Source: Chrysomallon squamiferum | Lineage: Eukaryota; Mollusca; Gastropoda; Neomphalida; Peltospiridae | Direction of reading: 5' to 3' | NCBI GenBank assembly: GCA_012295275.1 | Contig: CM022672.1 | Span: 22,110,628-22,174,627, forward strand | Length of the DNA stretch: 64,000 bases | In this document: piece by piece, positions 1 through 11,159 of the stretch | Numbering within the stretch: position 1 is the first letter of the stretch | Layout: each line of letters starts with the position of its first letter | Program-made: the position numbers and the translations under genes | The notes under the pieces: model-generated | Databases searched by the model: none | What the model was told of the DNA's origin: nothing | The model's input: the letters and a program-made list of their open reading frames with translations, nothing else

Positions 1-410
1 GCAGCAGCTGTCATCACGAGATAATGTAAATACAGAGAACGTAAAAATATATGTCCAGACGTTAATAAACTAAATCAGCGAAAATATGAACTAAATAACA
101 ATGATAATACGAAATAAAATGAAATATAACAATAGCTACGATTTAATATTGTAGCAATAACAGAAACGAAAATGGTTGGGGGAAAAAAAATGCAATGTAA
201 TAATCAAAACAAAAATAAATGAAGCAATAGCAAGAAGAACAACAACAACAACAATAAATATACTGGTATAACTATGATGATGGTGATGATGATAATAATA
301 ATGTTGATGATCAGTATGATTTTATATTTCGATTAACATACTACGTTGCTGATCTGAAACGGTGTAATATTAAAAATGACCTTCCGATTCAGTATTCCTG
401 TCAATAAATT
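1..410. other. AT-rich unique DNA, no gene seen
   Basis: Non-coding AT-rich sequence with short AAC (about 238-255) and GATGAT/AATAAT (about 276-310) stretches. No open frame of note and no recognisable element. Confidence 0.6.
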
Positions 411-414
411 ATAA

Positions 415-458
<44 letters not shown>

Positions 459-514
459 AATATAATATAATATAATATAATATAATATAATATAATATAA
501 TATAAATAATAAAT
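411..514. repeat. Compound microsatellite (AAAT)n-(TATAA)n
   Basis: About 10 copies of AAAT run directly into about 9 copies of a TATAA pentamer. The minus-strand open frame across it encodes only Y/I/L/F runs and is a repeat artefact. Confidence 0.95.
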
Positions 515-742
515 GCTTTGGCCAATTAATGTCATGTATCTGTTTGAATAATCTTCCCTCTTTGTCTAACAATTAAACGTTAACTCTGCCGTGTCATGCA
601 GATCGAACAACTCATTTCCCAAATAGAAACCCAGAGTACCACGCCTGGTTTACTGAATACTGTGGTATGTCATGTCCTGTTTATGGAAAGATATATCATA
701 TAAAGGACTCTTGGCTGGTTATCGACTGAAGCTTATAAAAAT

Positions 743-1060
743 GTGATATCAGGATGGTTTGTCTTTTGTTGTGTGCTTTCTAGTTTTCATTTATTTTCTG
801 TGGGTGTTTTTTTTGTTACGTTTTTTTTGTGGTTTTTTTTTATTTTGTGTGTTATTATTTTTTGTTGTTTTGTTTCTGTCTTTTTTGTGTTCGTTGTTTT
901 TTTGTTTTTGGATTGTTATTTTTTGTTTCGTTTGTACTTCACGTCATTATTATTAAAAAAAATATAATAATAATAAAAATAATAAGTAAAATAATAAGAA
1001 AAATAATAAATAAATACTTAAATAAATAAATAAACAAACAAACAAACAAACATAAACATA
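743..1060. repeat. T-rich low-complexity tract, then AAT/AAAT/AAAC
   Basis: On the plus strand the tract is T/G-rich with TTTTTTG blocks (about 743-950), then switches to A-rich AAT, AAAT and AAAC repeats (about 951-1050). Three overlapping plus-strand open frames here encode F/V/L/C-only strings and are not credible proteins. Confidence 0.85.
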
Positions 1061-1098
1061 ACCAAAGAACCACATTAACAACTACTGACATATCACTG

Positions 1099-1127
<29 letters not shown>
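1099..1127. repeat. Poly-A tract (29 nt)
   Basis: Uninterrupted run of 29 A. No retrotransposon body is recognisable on either side, so a simple homopolymer is as likely as a retroposon tail. Confidence 0.9.
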
Positions 1128-1129
<2 letters not shown>

Positions 1130-1618
1130 TTCAAAACAAAGAACAGAATCGCAGGTGTAAACAGCTTTACCCGATGATTAAGAAATAGTTATAATTACAT
1201 AAGTTTCTTACCATCTGAGGTCTATATATCAGATATCCCTTCCAGCGGGGCCTCGTCTTTCGTATTAACAGAATCGAGTTAATTCGCTTCTCTGATTAAG
1301 TTTTATGTTGCCATGCGTTCCTTGGGGATTCTAAAGGTTCACCGGGGCCGCCACTGGTAACATTAAGTTACTTAAGAAGCAATCGTTTACTAATGAAATT
1401 TGGCCATTTCATGGTGTGGGTGTCGTCAACAGTATTACCGGCTTTGGATATTACTGTCCAAGTACGTTCTGAGAAATTATCGTGTTTGACCTTTGAAGTG
1501 AAGCACCGCTAGGAGGAAGTCTGTGGAAGACGCATTTGGACAGCAGAAGTAAAAGGTTGTTTTGTAATCGTGTTAGAAGTCCGGTCACCTCAAAGTAGGC
1601 TATGTACTACTCGTGATA
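1128..1618. other. Unique non-coding DNA
   Basis: Complex, non-repetitive sequence, GC-richer than its neighbours at about 1230-1360. No open frame of note, no splice-bounded coding segment and no RNA gene recognised. Confidence 0.5.
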
Positions 1619-1635
1619 CGTAATAATAATAATAA

Positions 1636-1706
<71 letters not shown>

Positions 1707-1710
1707 GTGA
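1619..1710. repeat. Compound microsatellite (TAA)n-(TG)n-(GA)n
   Basis: Three SSR classes abut: TAA to about 1636, TG to about 1659 and GA to about 1703, ending in GTGA imperfections. Confidence 0.95.
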
Positions 1711-1879
1711 GGGTGTGTTTTGTGTTCGGTGAGAATTAGATATGACTGAGAAGAATGGTCTGGGTCATCGTAATTATAAGCCTTAAAGAAAGAAGAAGAC
1801 AAACAGATATCTACACTTTAATATATACAGTTATGTGCACTCTCATATATATGCATAAGCATGCATGCATGAATACATA

Positions 1880-1907
1880 TATACCTATATAATACATACA
1901 TACATAC

Positions 1908-1945
<38 letters not shown>

Positions 1946-1956
1946 ACACATACATC
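1880..1956. repeat. ATAC and (CA)n microsatellite
   Basis: CATA repeats followed by about 20 CA units at 1912-1950. Confidence 0.92.
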
Positions 1957-2246
1957 CAGGAATATATGTATAGATATATACGTATGTATATATACATACA
2001 TTAGTTATTTTTCGTTAATCAGATCAGTAAAGTGATAATAGCGAAAACAATAGAATTAGTATTTTCATTCGATCTGTCTCTCCTCTTGTAATTGTGCGTG
2101 TGTACGTTCGTGCACGTGTTCGTGTATGTGTGCGTTTATGTGTGCATGTATGTGTATCTGTATATATGTAAAACGTTAACCCCTACCTCTGTTACAATGA
2201 AAATTTCCATAAACGTAGAGCTACTATTACCTTTACTATTACGTAA

Positions 2247-2302
2247 AGGTCAGAGGTCGGTATTTATGACGTCACAATAGTGTGACCTTTAACCTGGGGT
2301 CA
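2247..2302. promoter_or_regulatory. Cluster of nuclear-receptor half-sites with a CRE palindrome
   Basis: Seen: AGGTCA-G-AGGTCG, a direct repeat with 1-nt spacer (DR1), at 2247-2259. A perfect TGACGTCA palindrome follows at 2267-2274. On the minus strand AGGTTAAAGGTCA, a second DR1, covers 2283-2295. GGGTCA at 2297-2302 forms an everted repeat with TGACCT at 2283-2288 (8-nt spacer). Known: DR1 sites bind HNF4, RXR or COUP-type receptors, and TGACGTCA binds CREB/ATF bZIP proteins. Inference: such density in 56 bp suggests an enhancer, although no promoter or gene is visible nearby. Confidence 0.4.
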
Positions 2303-2430
2303 CAGACATGTATTAGATGGAAAAAGTGCACAGATTGGGTACTCAAAATGTATTTATTTATTTATTTTACCTTAAAATGTATTAATTAATGAATGAATTA
2401 TAACTGTTGTTATTGTTTCGTATGTACGTG

Positions 2431-2474
2431 CATATATATATATACTCACACATATATATATACACACATATATA

Positions 2475-2507
<33 letters not shown>

Positions 2508-2508
2508 T
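2431..2508. repeat. (TA)n/(TATG)n microsatellite
   Basis: Alternating TA and CA runs change into TATG repeats. Overlapping open frames here encode Y/I/C/V repeats only. Confidence 0.93.
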
Positions 2509-2926
2509 CATGTACGTATTTGTGACTGTGTGTGTGTTTGTAGTTTTTCACCTATTACAACAGACACACACTATTATAATAACGACAGACACAGACTGGT
2601 TTGACACAAACATTGATTTCACTGATGACACAGACATCAGGTATGACTCAGTTAACACTTTGTCACAGAGTTCAGTTTGAAACATCACCGAAAAAATCCA
2701 TATTCTATTATATATGGCGTAGTGAAAAGATAATTTTTATGGAAACAGTTTTGATTTCTATGGTACGTTTGAAGAAGTTCTGCATTTAAAACAAAATAAG
2801 ATAATTAAATTATTGATTTTCACCTTTTCTGAGTAATTGCATGCAAAATAAAGGGTTTATCTTTAATATAAAGTAAAAAAAAAGAAAGAAAAACAACATT
2901 TGAAAAAGAACTATCTGCCTGTCATT

Positions 2927-2933
2927 GTCTCTT

Positions 2934-3024
<91 letters not shown>
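2927..3024. repeat. (CT)n microsatellite, 86 nt pure
   Basis: CTTT lead-in, then a pure CT run at 2939-3024. On the plus strand it reads as Ser-Leu repeats. Confidence 0.97.
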
Positions 3025-3025
<1 letters not shown>

Positions 3026-3229
3026 ACTCTCTCTCTATTTCACAGTCAAACTCACAAAACTCCAGTTACGTCTCCCCTTCTCTGATATATACAACGCAAT
3101 CTAATATTCAGCTTTATTTATTTGATAACTGATAATACGTTAGTTTTAACAAATATTTCCGAATTCGCCAAATCATTGTCTGCGAGCATCTTAAACAAGC
3201 GACGACAACCCACGAGTCTGGAATTGTCT

Positions 3230-3508
3230 GTTGATTATACGTTTGCTTCGACTGACTAAAATCAAACTCGTTTAAATGAAGAGGAAACCACATTATATTA
3301 GTCCGCATTCTTGACGTACACCAGACCTTATTTTACGTTTGGACCGGATTTCTGGCATTAACTGCAGCATCGGCAGTCCGTGCACGTAGCAATCAATGCC
3401 AAATTGAAAATGTAAGGAGCGCCGTGCGGAACTACAAGTGTTGGCGAACTTAATTTCAGCAATCCGATTCAACAGACAGGCCATTATCGTTCGCTTGTAC
3501 TTTTCCAA
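3230..3508 (-). pseudogene. Decayed LINE reverse-transcriptase fragment (tentative)
   Basis: The minus-strand open frame from about 3508 to 3293 ends in RSGVRQECGLI and then stops. An overlapping minus-strand frame shifted by one register (about 3308 to 3114) continues with FPLHLNEFDF. Known: non-LTR reverse transcriptases carry a conserved block of the form SGVRQGC-x-LSP-x-LFN just before the catalytic-aspartate region. The two pieces match its two halves in the right order, with a frame break between them. Glycine is replaced by glutamate in the first half, and no downstream FADD-type motif was found. Inference: an old, frameshifted LINE relic. The upstream part of the frame (about 50 residues) is not recognisable, so chance resemblance remains possible. 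Confidence 0.35.
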
Positions 3509-3609
3509 AATAATTAGTTACAAAAATAAGAAACGTTTTTTTTTTTTTGACTTTTAGTTCTATTACATCTGTACGTTTCAAAAACAATCAGTTATAAAAT
3601 TAATTATTA

Positions 3610-3624
3610 TTAGTAGTAGTAGTA

Positions 3625-3657
<33 letters not shown>
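3610..3657. repeat. (TAG)n followed by 30-nt poly-T
   Basis: TAG repeats at 3610-3626 run into a T homopolymer at 3628-3657. Confidence 0.93.
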
Positions 3658-3659
<2 letters not shown>

Positions 3660-3710
3660 TTCTGTACGCTTGGTTGCTTCCAAAATAATTAGTTATAAAA
3701 ATATATATAT

Positions 3711-4234
3711 ATATTTATTTTTTTTATCTTGTAATTATTTATTTTTTAAATATTGTTTTCTGTCTTTCTCTGTTTTCTTTCTTTCTTTCTTTATCTTTTT
3801 TCTTTATATTTCTTTCTTCATTTTTCCCTTTTTCTTTCTGTCTTTATTTTCGTTTACTTTCTGTTTAATTGTTTTATGATGTTCTTTCCTTCTCTTTTCT
3901 TCTTCGTTTCTTTTATAACGTTTCACAGGATCTGTTTTCGTCATATACTTTCCCGTTGTTTTATTTCTGTGTTTTTCAATCGCCTTTCATTCATTTACTC
4001 TTTCTTTTTTTTTTTTTTGTTTAGTTGTTTTCATCCAGTCATAAAAATCTACTCTTCGTTTATTAAAACTTTTTTCTCTCATATTTTTTTTTTTTTTTTT
4101 GAAAAATTATTGATTATAACATATTTATAAAATGTCGTGGTTTTTTTTTTTTTTTTTTTTCTATTTTAACGAAATGTTAGGTTATGTCTTTGAACAGAAA
4201 ATGTCATAACTGAATTTTTTTTTTTTTTTTTTTT
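3711..4234. repeat. T-rich low-complexity region with poly-T runs
   Basis: Dense TTTC/TTTA pyrimidine-rich sequence with homopolymers at 4084-4100, 4141-4160 and 4215-4234. The plus-strand open frames encode F/S/L strings and are artefacts. Confidence 0.85.
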
Positions 4235-4330
4235 AAATCGAATCTATCTTAGAGATATAAAAAGAATACAAAATGTCATAAAAAGCGTTATTCCTTAATA
4301 ACATAAAATAATTTACAAAATGTCATGTCC
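4129..4330 (+). repeat. Dispersed AAAATGTCRT motif, four copies
   Basis: AAAATGTCRT begins at 4129, 4198, 4270 and 4317, with spacings of 69, 72 and 47. In the first two copies a poly-T run follows within about 10 nt. This may be an old tandem repeat of a unit of about 70 bp. Confidence 0.4.
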
Positions 4331-5510
4331 ATTCAGTAAATTAATGATAAAAAACAGCATCTAAAAACCCAATACACATCAATATATCACTCTGAACGAT
4401 AACAAGAATGTCTCGTAAATTAACATAGTTAAGAAACAAAACAGTATTATAAAATATCACATGCGCAAGAGATACGTCAAATTTCCTATTAATTCACGTC
4501 ATTATTCAGTAAACGGAGATGCATAAATATTAAGTCTAATGTCAGTTTCCTTAATGTATTCAGATTTAGAACTGGAAACATACTGAGATATGGTGCAGTA
4601 ATAGACTGTTTGTTTCCAGTAACTGGACTAAGTAGACTATACATTATGTTAGTGATACACTGACAGCCTGGCATATGTTAAATCTCAAGAACAGTTCCCA
4701 AAGGTGCTCTTCTTAACCTAGTTTTACGTTTCAATAGTGTTATTAAAACTGTAGCCGATGGTACAAGATTTCCAACCAATGGGAAAGTGTGTGTAACAGG
4801 ATACTTTCTGCTAAGCGAAAAGAATAACTCATAGTGTGATGTTAGCAGGTTTTCTCTCTAGTATTACAATAACAGTAATATGTTTGATAAATGAAAACGG
4901 TTAATATGTTAAAGTGTTTTGTCTTATTAACATTCATATATTTATTTATATATTTCTGGCTATTAAATAAGAAACAATAAAAATTTATCCTTTTTCGCCA
5001 GAGATATACAAGCTGTTCTTCTTACCGTCTCGATTGATTTTACAAAGGTAAATAAAGAGGCTGGAGTTTCAGTTCTGTTTATTTAATAAGAACTTGTATT
5101 GAAAATAGAAATATTGGCAACAGTACTTAAAACCTTATAACAAATATTCTAGATTATAATTACTTTAAAGTTTTTCTGTATATGAAAATATCTTTTATCT
5201 GAAAACTGAATTTAAAAAAAAAAATCAAGTAGTAAACCTTTGATTGTGCATGTGTTTGAAAAGCTTTAAATTTTTACAAGTCAAAATGAAAAGAAAGGAA
5301 AAAGACTAAACGTTAAAAGTGACTTTAAAATGGAAACTAAAAGACACGTAAATAGCATTGAAAGATAATGAAAAGATAAACAACTATTACATTTGTTGTT
5401 AGTCGTTTGATGGGAATTAAAACTGAGACATAAACGGTTTAAGGCACATTTTGTTTTCTTAGATGTAAGAATTTAATATTTGTTTAAATTATTAACACAC
5501 ACATACTTCC
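4331..5510. other. AT-rich unique DNA, no gene seen
   Basis: Non-repetitive AT-rich DNA without a credible open frame. The only open frame of 60 codons (4489-4674, minus) shows no recognisable domain. Confidence 0.5.
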
Positions 5511-5609
5511 TCTCTCTGTTCCTCTCTTTCTCTTATTTCCGCTCTCTATCTTTCTCTTTCTGTCTTTCCTTGTCTCTCCTTCATCTTTCCATCTTTGTAT
5601 TTACCTATT

Positions 5610-5729
<120 letters not shown>

Positions 5730-5919
5730 GGTAGTCATTCTTATAGAAATGTATGACAGATAAGAGCATTTCTGTATAATGTATTTGTATATATGTTGTT
5801 ATGAATATACACTTTATGTATCTGTACATTTTTACTGCGTATGCAAGATTATCCCTGCATGTAACCTTATACTGTTTCTCTCTATATGTATACATACATA
5901 AAAAAAACACACACCCAAA

Positions 5920-6225
5920 AAACCATTTAATCTTGCGTACATGTTGAAAAATTCACAAAACTCTCCGAACCAGTGGACCATCGACACTAACTGCGGTCCG
6001 ATACCGTTTTGGCGGAGTGAATCTTGTACAAAGCAGAGCTCGGTAATCACCAGATGATGAATCGACGTCTTAAACCTGTCACCGATTGGTCGGAAACCAG
6101 TGTCAGTAATTGGCGTTTGTTGCCTGGTTGCGTGCGACGTCAGTGCCAAAACGACGACAGTGCACCGGTTAACATCACCATTAAGACGTCGAGCTGCTTG
6201 ACTTCCAACAACTGAATCATGTTTT
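5920..6225. other. GC-richer unique island
   Basis: About 300 bp of complex, CpG-containing sequence in an AT-rich setting. Frames of about 60-100 codons are open on both strands (5832-6149 minus, 6024-6215 plus) but neither shows a known domain, and being open on both strands argues against coding. It may be a conserved non-coding element or an unrecognised repeat. Confidence 0.3.
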
Positions 6226-6386
6226 TTTTTCTGTCGTGGTTGGATGAAGAAATATGTGCGGTTATCGATGGGGATGGAACATGTCGTGACGCGAAATGAT
6301 CAGTTACACCTGGTGATGTCAGGTATTAACAAGGGGACAACAAAAAATCACGATATAAAATATTTCTATTGGATCAAGTATATATA

Positions 6387-6387
<1 letters not shown>

Positions 6388-6422
<35 letters not shown>

Positions 6423-6450
6423 TAGATAGATAGATAGACAGGTAGATAGA
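6388..6450. repeat. (CA)n-(GATA)n compound microsatellite
   Basis: About 15 CA units, then GATA repeats with GACA variants. Confidence 0.95.
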
Positions 6451-6546
6451 TATAAATAAAACATCGGTAACATCAGTAGAGTGAAAAATTACAAAACTGT
6501 TTGTTTTTTTAGAATATGCAAGTATGTCGATATGCATGTGTATATG

Positions 6547-6548
<2 letters not shown>

Positions 6549-6600
<52 letters not shown>
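6549..6600. repeat. (TA)n microsatellite
   Basis: Pure TA run of about 44 nt flanked by TATG units. Confidence 0.93.
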
Positions 6601-6601
<1 letters not shown>

Positions 6602-8285
6602 ATATTTTTGTTTGTTTGTTTAGCAAATACATTCAAACAAATTCATTTAAATAATATTGCACAGTTCCTAAATTTTGTCAGTGCCAATGACAGTTAAGAC
6701 GTACTTTCATTCATACTCGCCAGTTAAAATTAAATGTCACATTTAAGATTATTATTATCATAATTTACATAATCGCCATATATTCATATACTACAAAAAC
6801 TGACCTAGTCTTTTTAAAACCTCCGTTTGTAAATGAGGATAGTAGCTACATTAAATTTTATGGCACTGTCATGTACAACGACCGACAGTCTGAGAATGTA
6901 ATGATTGGTAGAAATGCAGAGTGAAGGGCATGGCGCCAGAGTTGCTTATTTGCATTTAGTTAGCAAGTAATTGTTAACCACTGCCCGTGTGATGGAGTCG
7001 AAGGATGAGAAGAGATGGTAATTGTTTGTTATTTGTGTATTCCCGAGAGTTAAACGTTTAAATACGAACTGATCAAAAAAAAAAAAAAATGTAATGCATG
7101 GTTAGTACGAAGACATCTGAAGGTGCAAGACAACTCATTGCCATTATAACAGGATACAGCGACATATGGAAATGAACTGTACCAGCTTAGGAGACCGGTC
7201 TCCATGGTGCATAGTCTTTACATTTAATCTATCGGCTTTAAAACTGTTAGTTAGTCCCCGGGATCGAAACCTTTTTGGTGGGCTTCTTTTCGAGAAGAGT
7301 GCAGAAATGTAAGACAGAACTCTCTCTCTTTAATATTCCTGTAACACTTTCAGCACTGTCTGTGGCAGAATAACCAGACTGCTTGATTCATGCCCAGGAT
7401 AAACGTACATGAACCCTCAAAGGCCGCAAGCATGCTTCGAATGATTGATTATTAAATTATCATAAATGGTATGGCAGAAGAAGTCACCGGATTTGCAGAC
7501 ATAATGAAAAAGTTTAGAACGAACAGCGACTGCCAAAGACCACCAGAAATAATTTGTTGCCATTTGAGAATTTCGAAGTAAATTTATCTGAAGCAGAATT
7601 TTGAATAATCCAACTTATATTTTTTAATGTACATCTAGAATTTAAAACATGGTAATCTTTTCTCTCTTGGTACTTGCAAAAATAGCATATTTTATGAATT
7701 TTTTTACAAGCGATATGAATGCATACAACGCTAAGAGGAATATGATTCAAACCACAAATCTCTTTGTGTCATGTATTAGATAACACTAGAAAAACACGTG
7801 GGTGTATGGATAAACAGGTAGTTAGATATCCAGACGAGGAGAGTCAGACTGACTGGGTAACATTAGAAGAAGAAAAAAAAACCCATTAATATCCGGGTGG
7901 ACGGATTAAAAGGCAGACAGAGATATAAACGGAGAGAGAGACAGACGCACATACTAAAAGTCAGACTGTCAGACAGACAGAAAGGACAGATAATAAATAT
8001 AAAAATTATTATTTTCGCGTAATCCATTTGTTTCAGAGCACTAGAAAACAAAGCGCTTTGTATATCCGCTGTAACAACTTGATCTTTGGTTTATTGAATA
8101 ATTTAAACTCGGTGACATTTTACACGATCGAACACACACGAAGCCTCGCGCGTCTCCTAAATAATTCAACTGTTAGCGGCACATTCCCGCACTGATGTTG
8201 TGTGATGCCGTTACCACGCGTACAAAATACAACAGCAACGACGCAGTGCAAGAAACGATTTCATATAACGTTTCGGTAATGCTTG
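6601..8285. other. Mostly unique DNA, no gene seen
   Basis: Complex sequence with minor GACA/GAGA-rich parts (about 7900-8000) and a short poly-A near 7075-7089. A TTATTTGCAT octamer-like (POU) motif lies near 6947 in a GC-richer stretch (about 6880-7020). The open frames at 7514-7750 and 7863-8051 (minus) have no recognisable domain. Confidence 0.45.
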
Positions 8286-8290
8286 GGTAC

Positions 8291-8490
8291 CACACAGATA
8301 GGTAGCTCAAATCGAAACATAAACCGTAATAATTCATTTTTAAGTATTACCTGTAATGATATAAATTAGTGTTTCGGTTTGAATTATCTGTGCAGGTAAT
8401 ACTAACAATTTCGTTTAAGTATCATTTACGAGGATAACTCAAATCGAAAATTAATGATGATAATTCGTTTGAGTATCACTTACGCGTATA
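8291..8490. repeat. Diverged direct and inverted repeat cluster
   Basis: A unit containing CTCAAATCGAAA and ending TAAGTATTACCTG (about 8298-8353) recurs at 8432-8485, with a partial copy at 8404-8431. Between them, at about 8369-8402, lies an inverted copy: TTTCGGTTTGAATTATCTG followed by CAGGTAATAC, the reverse complement of GTATTACCTG at 8344-8353. It may be a degraded palindromic element. Confidence 0.5.
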
Positions 8491-9250
8491 TTATATCATA
8501 TTTATGATATTAACGTAAAGATTTTATGGTAGAAAAAACAAATACACATAAATATAATAATTTAATGTCAGTAAACTGAAATTTTTGCAGTTTTGAAAAA
8601 TGGATATGACAAAGCGCTAGGGCAAGCACACTTTTCGATAAGTCTAACTTAATTCTCAGCGGCGCAATTATGTTAGGATCAAAAGGCGTACAGATGAATA
8701 TTAATAAGTTAACTTTACCACTCGGCGTTAAAATTAACAGCTGAATACTTGTATGATGGACATTTAAATACAATTAGTTCTGTGATAATGAGTGACATTT
8801 GGTATTTGGCGTGCTGTGTCTTGAGGGGTTACAATTATTATCAACGTCGGTTGCATTCTGCTGTAGACAATTACGAAGTTAATGTATCAGAAAATGAAAT
8901 TGTCGATTAGTGCAAGAGAGATTAAAAACTGAATTTATATATACAGGCGCGAATTCCATTAAATACTGGCTTTTAAATTAACGAATAAATGGGGGAAAAA
9001 AATGAACGAAAGAACCAATGAATGAAGGAACGAAGAACATTAATTTAAAAATACATGAATATATTGTATATAAGTGATATAGTTAGATGATTCCAGAGAA
9101 GAAACCCGTTTCCGCGACTTCATTGGCTAATCTTGCTGATTAGCAGCAAATAGTCTTTTATAAGCACCTTTCCTTAAAATGTAAAATTCACATCAAATTT
9201 GATAAAGCATTCAATGAGTTCTGGTTGTAACAGAAAATTTCAGAGATTTT
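8491..9250. other. AT-rich unique DNA, no gene seen
   Basis: No repeats or coding signal recognised. The open frame at 8510-8773 (minus, 87 codons) has no recognisable domain. Confidence 0.5.
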
Positions 9251-9260
9251 AATTCATGTA

Positions 9261-9470
9261 CAGTGGCGGACGTACATTACTGGGGCCTTAAGTCTGAACA
9301 GTTGTAGGGATCCTTTGCAAACAGCAGCGAGATCTGGGTAACTAACCTTACATTCTTCTGCAGCAACGTTCCATGACAGAATTAAAATTTTAGACACATT
9401 CAAAATTTTGATTAAAATGTTGAAGAAATTTTGAACTAAAGTCGCTTTTTGGGCCCCTCTGGACAATAAT
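9261..9470. mobile_element. Possible hAT-type element terminus (truncated)
   Basis: CAGTGGCGGACGTACATTAC at 9261 followed by TGGGGCC resembles the CAGTGGCG...GGGGCC ends common in hAT-superfamily elements. A second GGGCCCC block lies near 9450. No matching opposite terminus or 8-bp target duplication was found. The overlapping 132-codon minus-strand frame (9254-9652) is not recognisable as a transposase. Confidence 0.25.
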
Positions 9471-9904
9471 GATCTGGACACATGGTAAAACGATACAGTG
9501 TCTTTGCTTACAGATGAACAATTGAAAAAAAACGTTCTTCTGCCTCTGAATGCTGATATCAAGATCATGAAGTAACGTGACTTATTGTTTTTGTCTAATC
9601 CGTTTGAAACTTTAATATCATGACAAATGGGAACGGCGATGATGAATAGCAAGTTCTGTGGCTGGGAATCAAGTTGTATATTTAATTTGCCAGCAGGTTT
9701 AAATTAATTTCCAGAGGAATCGATTTAAATAATTCAATGTTCGGTTTATCCTTTGAGAGTGTTCTGTTCACTGATAAGAGGTATGTTTAATGTTTTCTGC
9801 GATACGTTTTTGCAATCGTTTTAAATAAAAATTAAGATGCCTATGGAAAATATGACGCATAATATCATATCGTACCGAAATAATGATTTGTTTTTATTTT
9901 AAAT

Positions 9905-10232
9905 GAAAAATATATTTAACAACATTCGCATAAAGTTTTTTTGTGGGGTTTTTTGTTGTTTTTTTGTCAAGTGTATTTAACAACATTATCCTTTATAAAA
10001 CATTTTTGTGATTTCTGTTTTAGCATAAACTTATTTTCGTTGTAACATTTATATAAAAGTAATTCTCTCTATGAAGTGTATTTAACCGTATGTTAACGTT
10101 ACATGTGTATGAAAAGTATTTAACCATACTGGAATAAAAGCTGTATTCTTTGTGAAGTATGCAGCCGTAATAGCGCAAATTTATATTCTTTGTGAAGTAT
10201 CCAACCATACTCGCCTGAAGCTATGCTGTTTG
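9905..10232. repeat. Degenerate minisatellite, period about 40 bp
   Basis: The motif GAAGTATNNAACCATAC with a trailing TATTCTTTG recurs at about 10071, 10111, 10154 and 10193. Earlier diverged copies near 9907 and 9968 carry TATTTAACAACATT. The minus-strand frame at 10020-10208 repeats a peptide of about 13 residues, as expected from this period, and is not taken as a gene. Confidence 0.65.
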
Positions 10233-10273
10233 CAAACACTAATTAACAGTCGGCAATAACAAACACTCAAACA

Positions 10274-10302
10274 TAAAAAAATAAAATAAAATAAAATAAA
10301 AT
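10274..10302. repeat. (AAAAT)n microsatellite
   Basis: About five copies of an AAAAT pentamer. Confidence 0.9.
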
Positions 10303-10329
10303 CGACCACCTTTCTAAGGGTTGTTAACA

Positions 10330-10622
10330 CTGTTGAACTGACGATGACACAAACGGGATTTCAGAAGAAAAAAAAGTAATTCAAGATATTTACTTGACAA
10401 CAGACCTGGAAGACACTTAGAGCCGAGAAACCTCGAGAAGCATCATTTCCGGTGTACGGTCGTTTCCAACACGGTGACAAAACTTTTCATTACACCGGTG
10501 TAGTTAGTATTCCGCAAAGCGATCCGTTCATTCGAGATGGTCGTGTTTCTGACGTTTACGACTTAGAACCTGTTTGCGGCACGTTTCCGGTTTGGCAAAA
10601 CTAACCAATCATTTGCAGGAAA
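10330..10622. other. GC-richer unique island
   Basis: About 290 bp of complex, CpG-containing DNA with no long open frame. It is sharply bounded on the right by pyrimidine-rich low-complexity sequence. This is a candidate conserved non-coding element by composition only. Confidence 0.3.
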
Positions 10623-11075
10623 ATGTGTTCTTTCTTTCTTTTTCTTCTTCTTCCTCTTTTTTGTTTTTTATTTATTATTTTTTCTATTATATACTAAATT
10701 TTTATGTTACCGATTAATTAAAGAATAAATTGAAAAAAAAAAAAATAACAATTTTTTTTTCATTTTCTTTTTGTTATTATTATATGTATTATTTTTTTTC
10801 TGTCTGTCCTTTGCATAAATCGTTAATAAAAAGTAAGAGTTTGCTGACTGTCGTCTGAAAGTATTTACATAATAATGCTGGAACCGTTGCAAAACTGTCA
10901 ACTTTTAGACTTTCCGTCTCACTATCTGTATGCCATAGGGTTTTCTTTTCGTTCTGTTATTATTATTATTATTATTAAAAAAAAAATTTGAATACTTCTT
11001 TCTTGTCCTCTTAATAAACTTTGGTCAACAAGGATTAACTAAAACTAAAAGAAAACATATTCCTTTCATTATTTT

Positions 11076-11079
<4 letters not shown>

Positions 11080-11130
<51 letters not shown>

Positions 11131-11155
11131 CGATAATGATGATGGTGATGATGAT
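11080..11155. repeat. (TAA)n-(GAT)n microsatellite
   Basis: About 16 TAA units, then GAT/GGT units. Confidence 0.95.
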
Positions 11156-11159
11156 AAAC

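Noticed and set aside
743-1029. Three overlapping plus-strand frames rich in Phe/Val/Cys
   Set aside because: Encoded entirely by T/G-rich low complexity. No domain, and similar frames arise at every T-rich tract here.
7240-7330. B-box-like GGTTTCGATCCCGGGG on the minus strand (about 7272-7256)
   Set aside because: The B box is good but no A box was found at the right distance, and the surrounding sequence has no SINE features.
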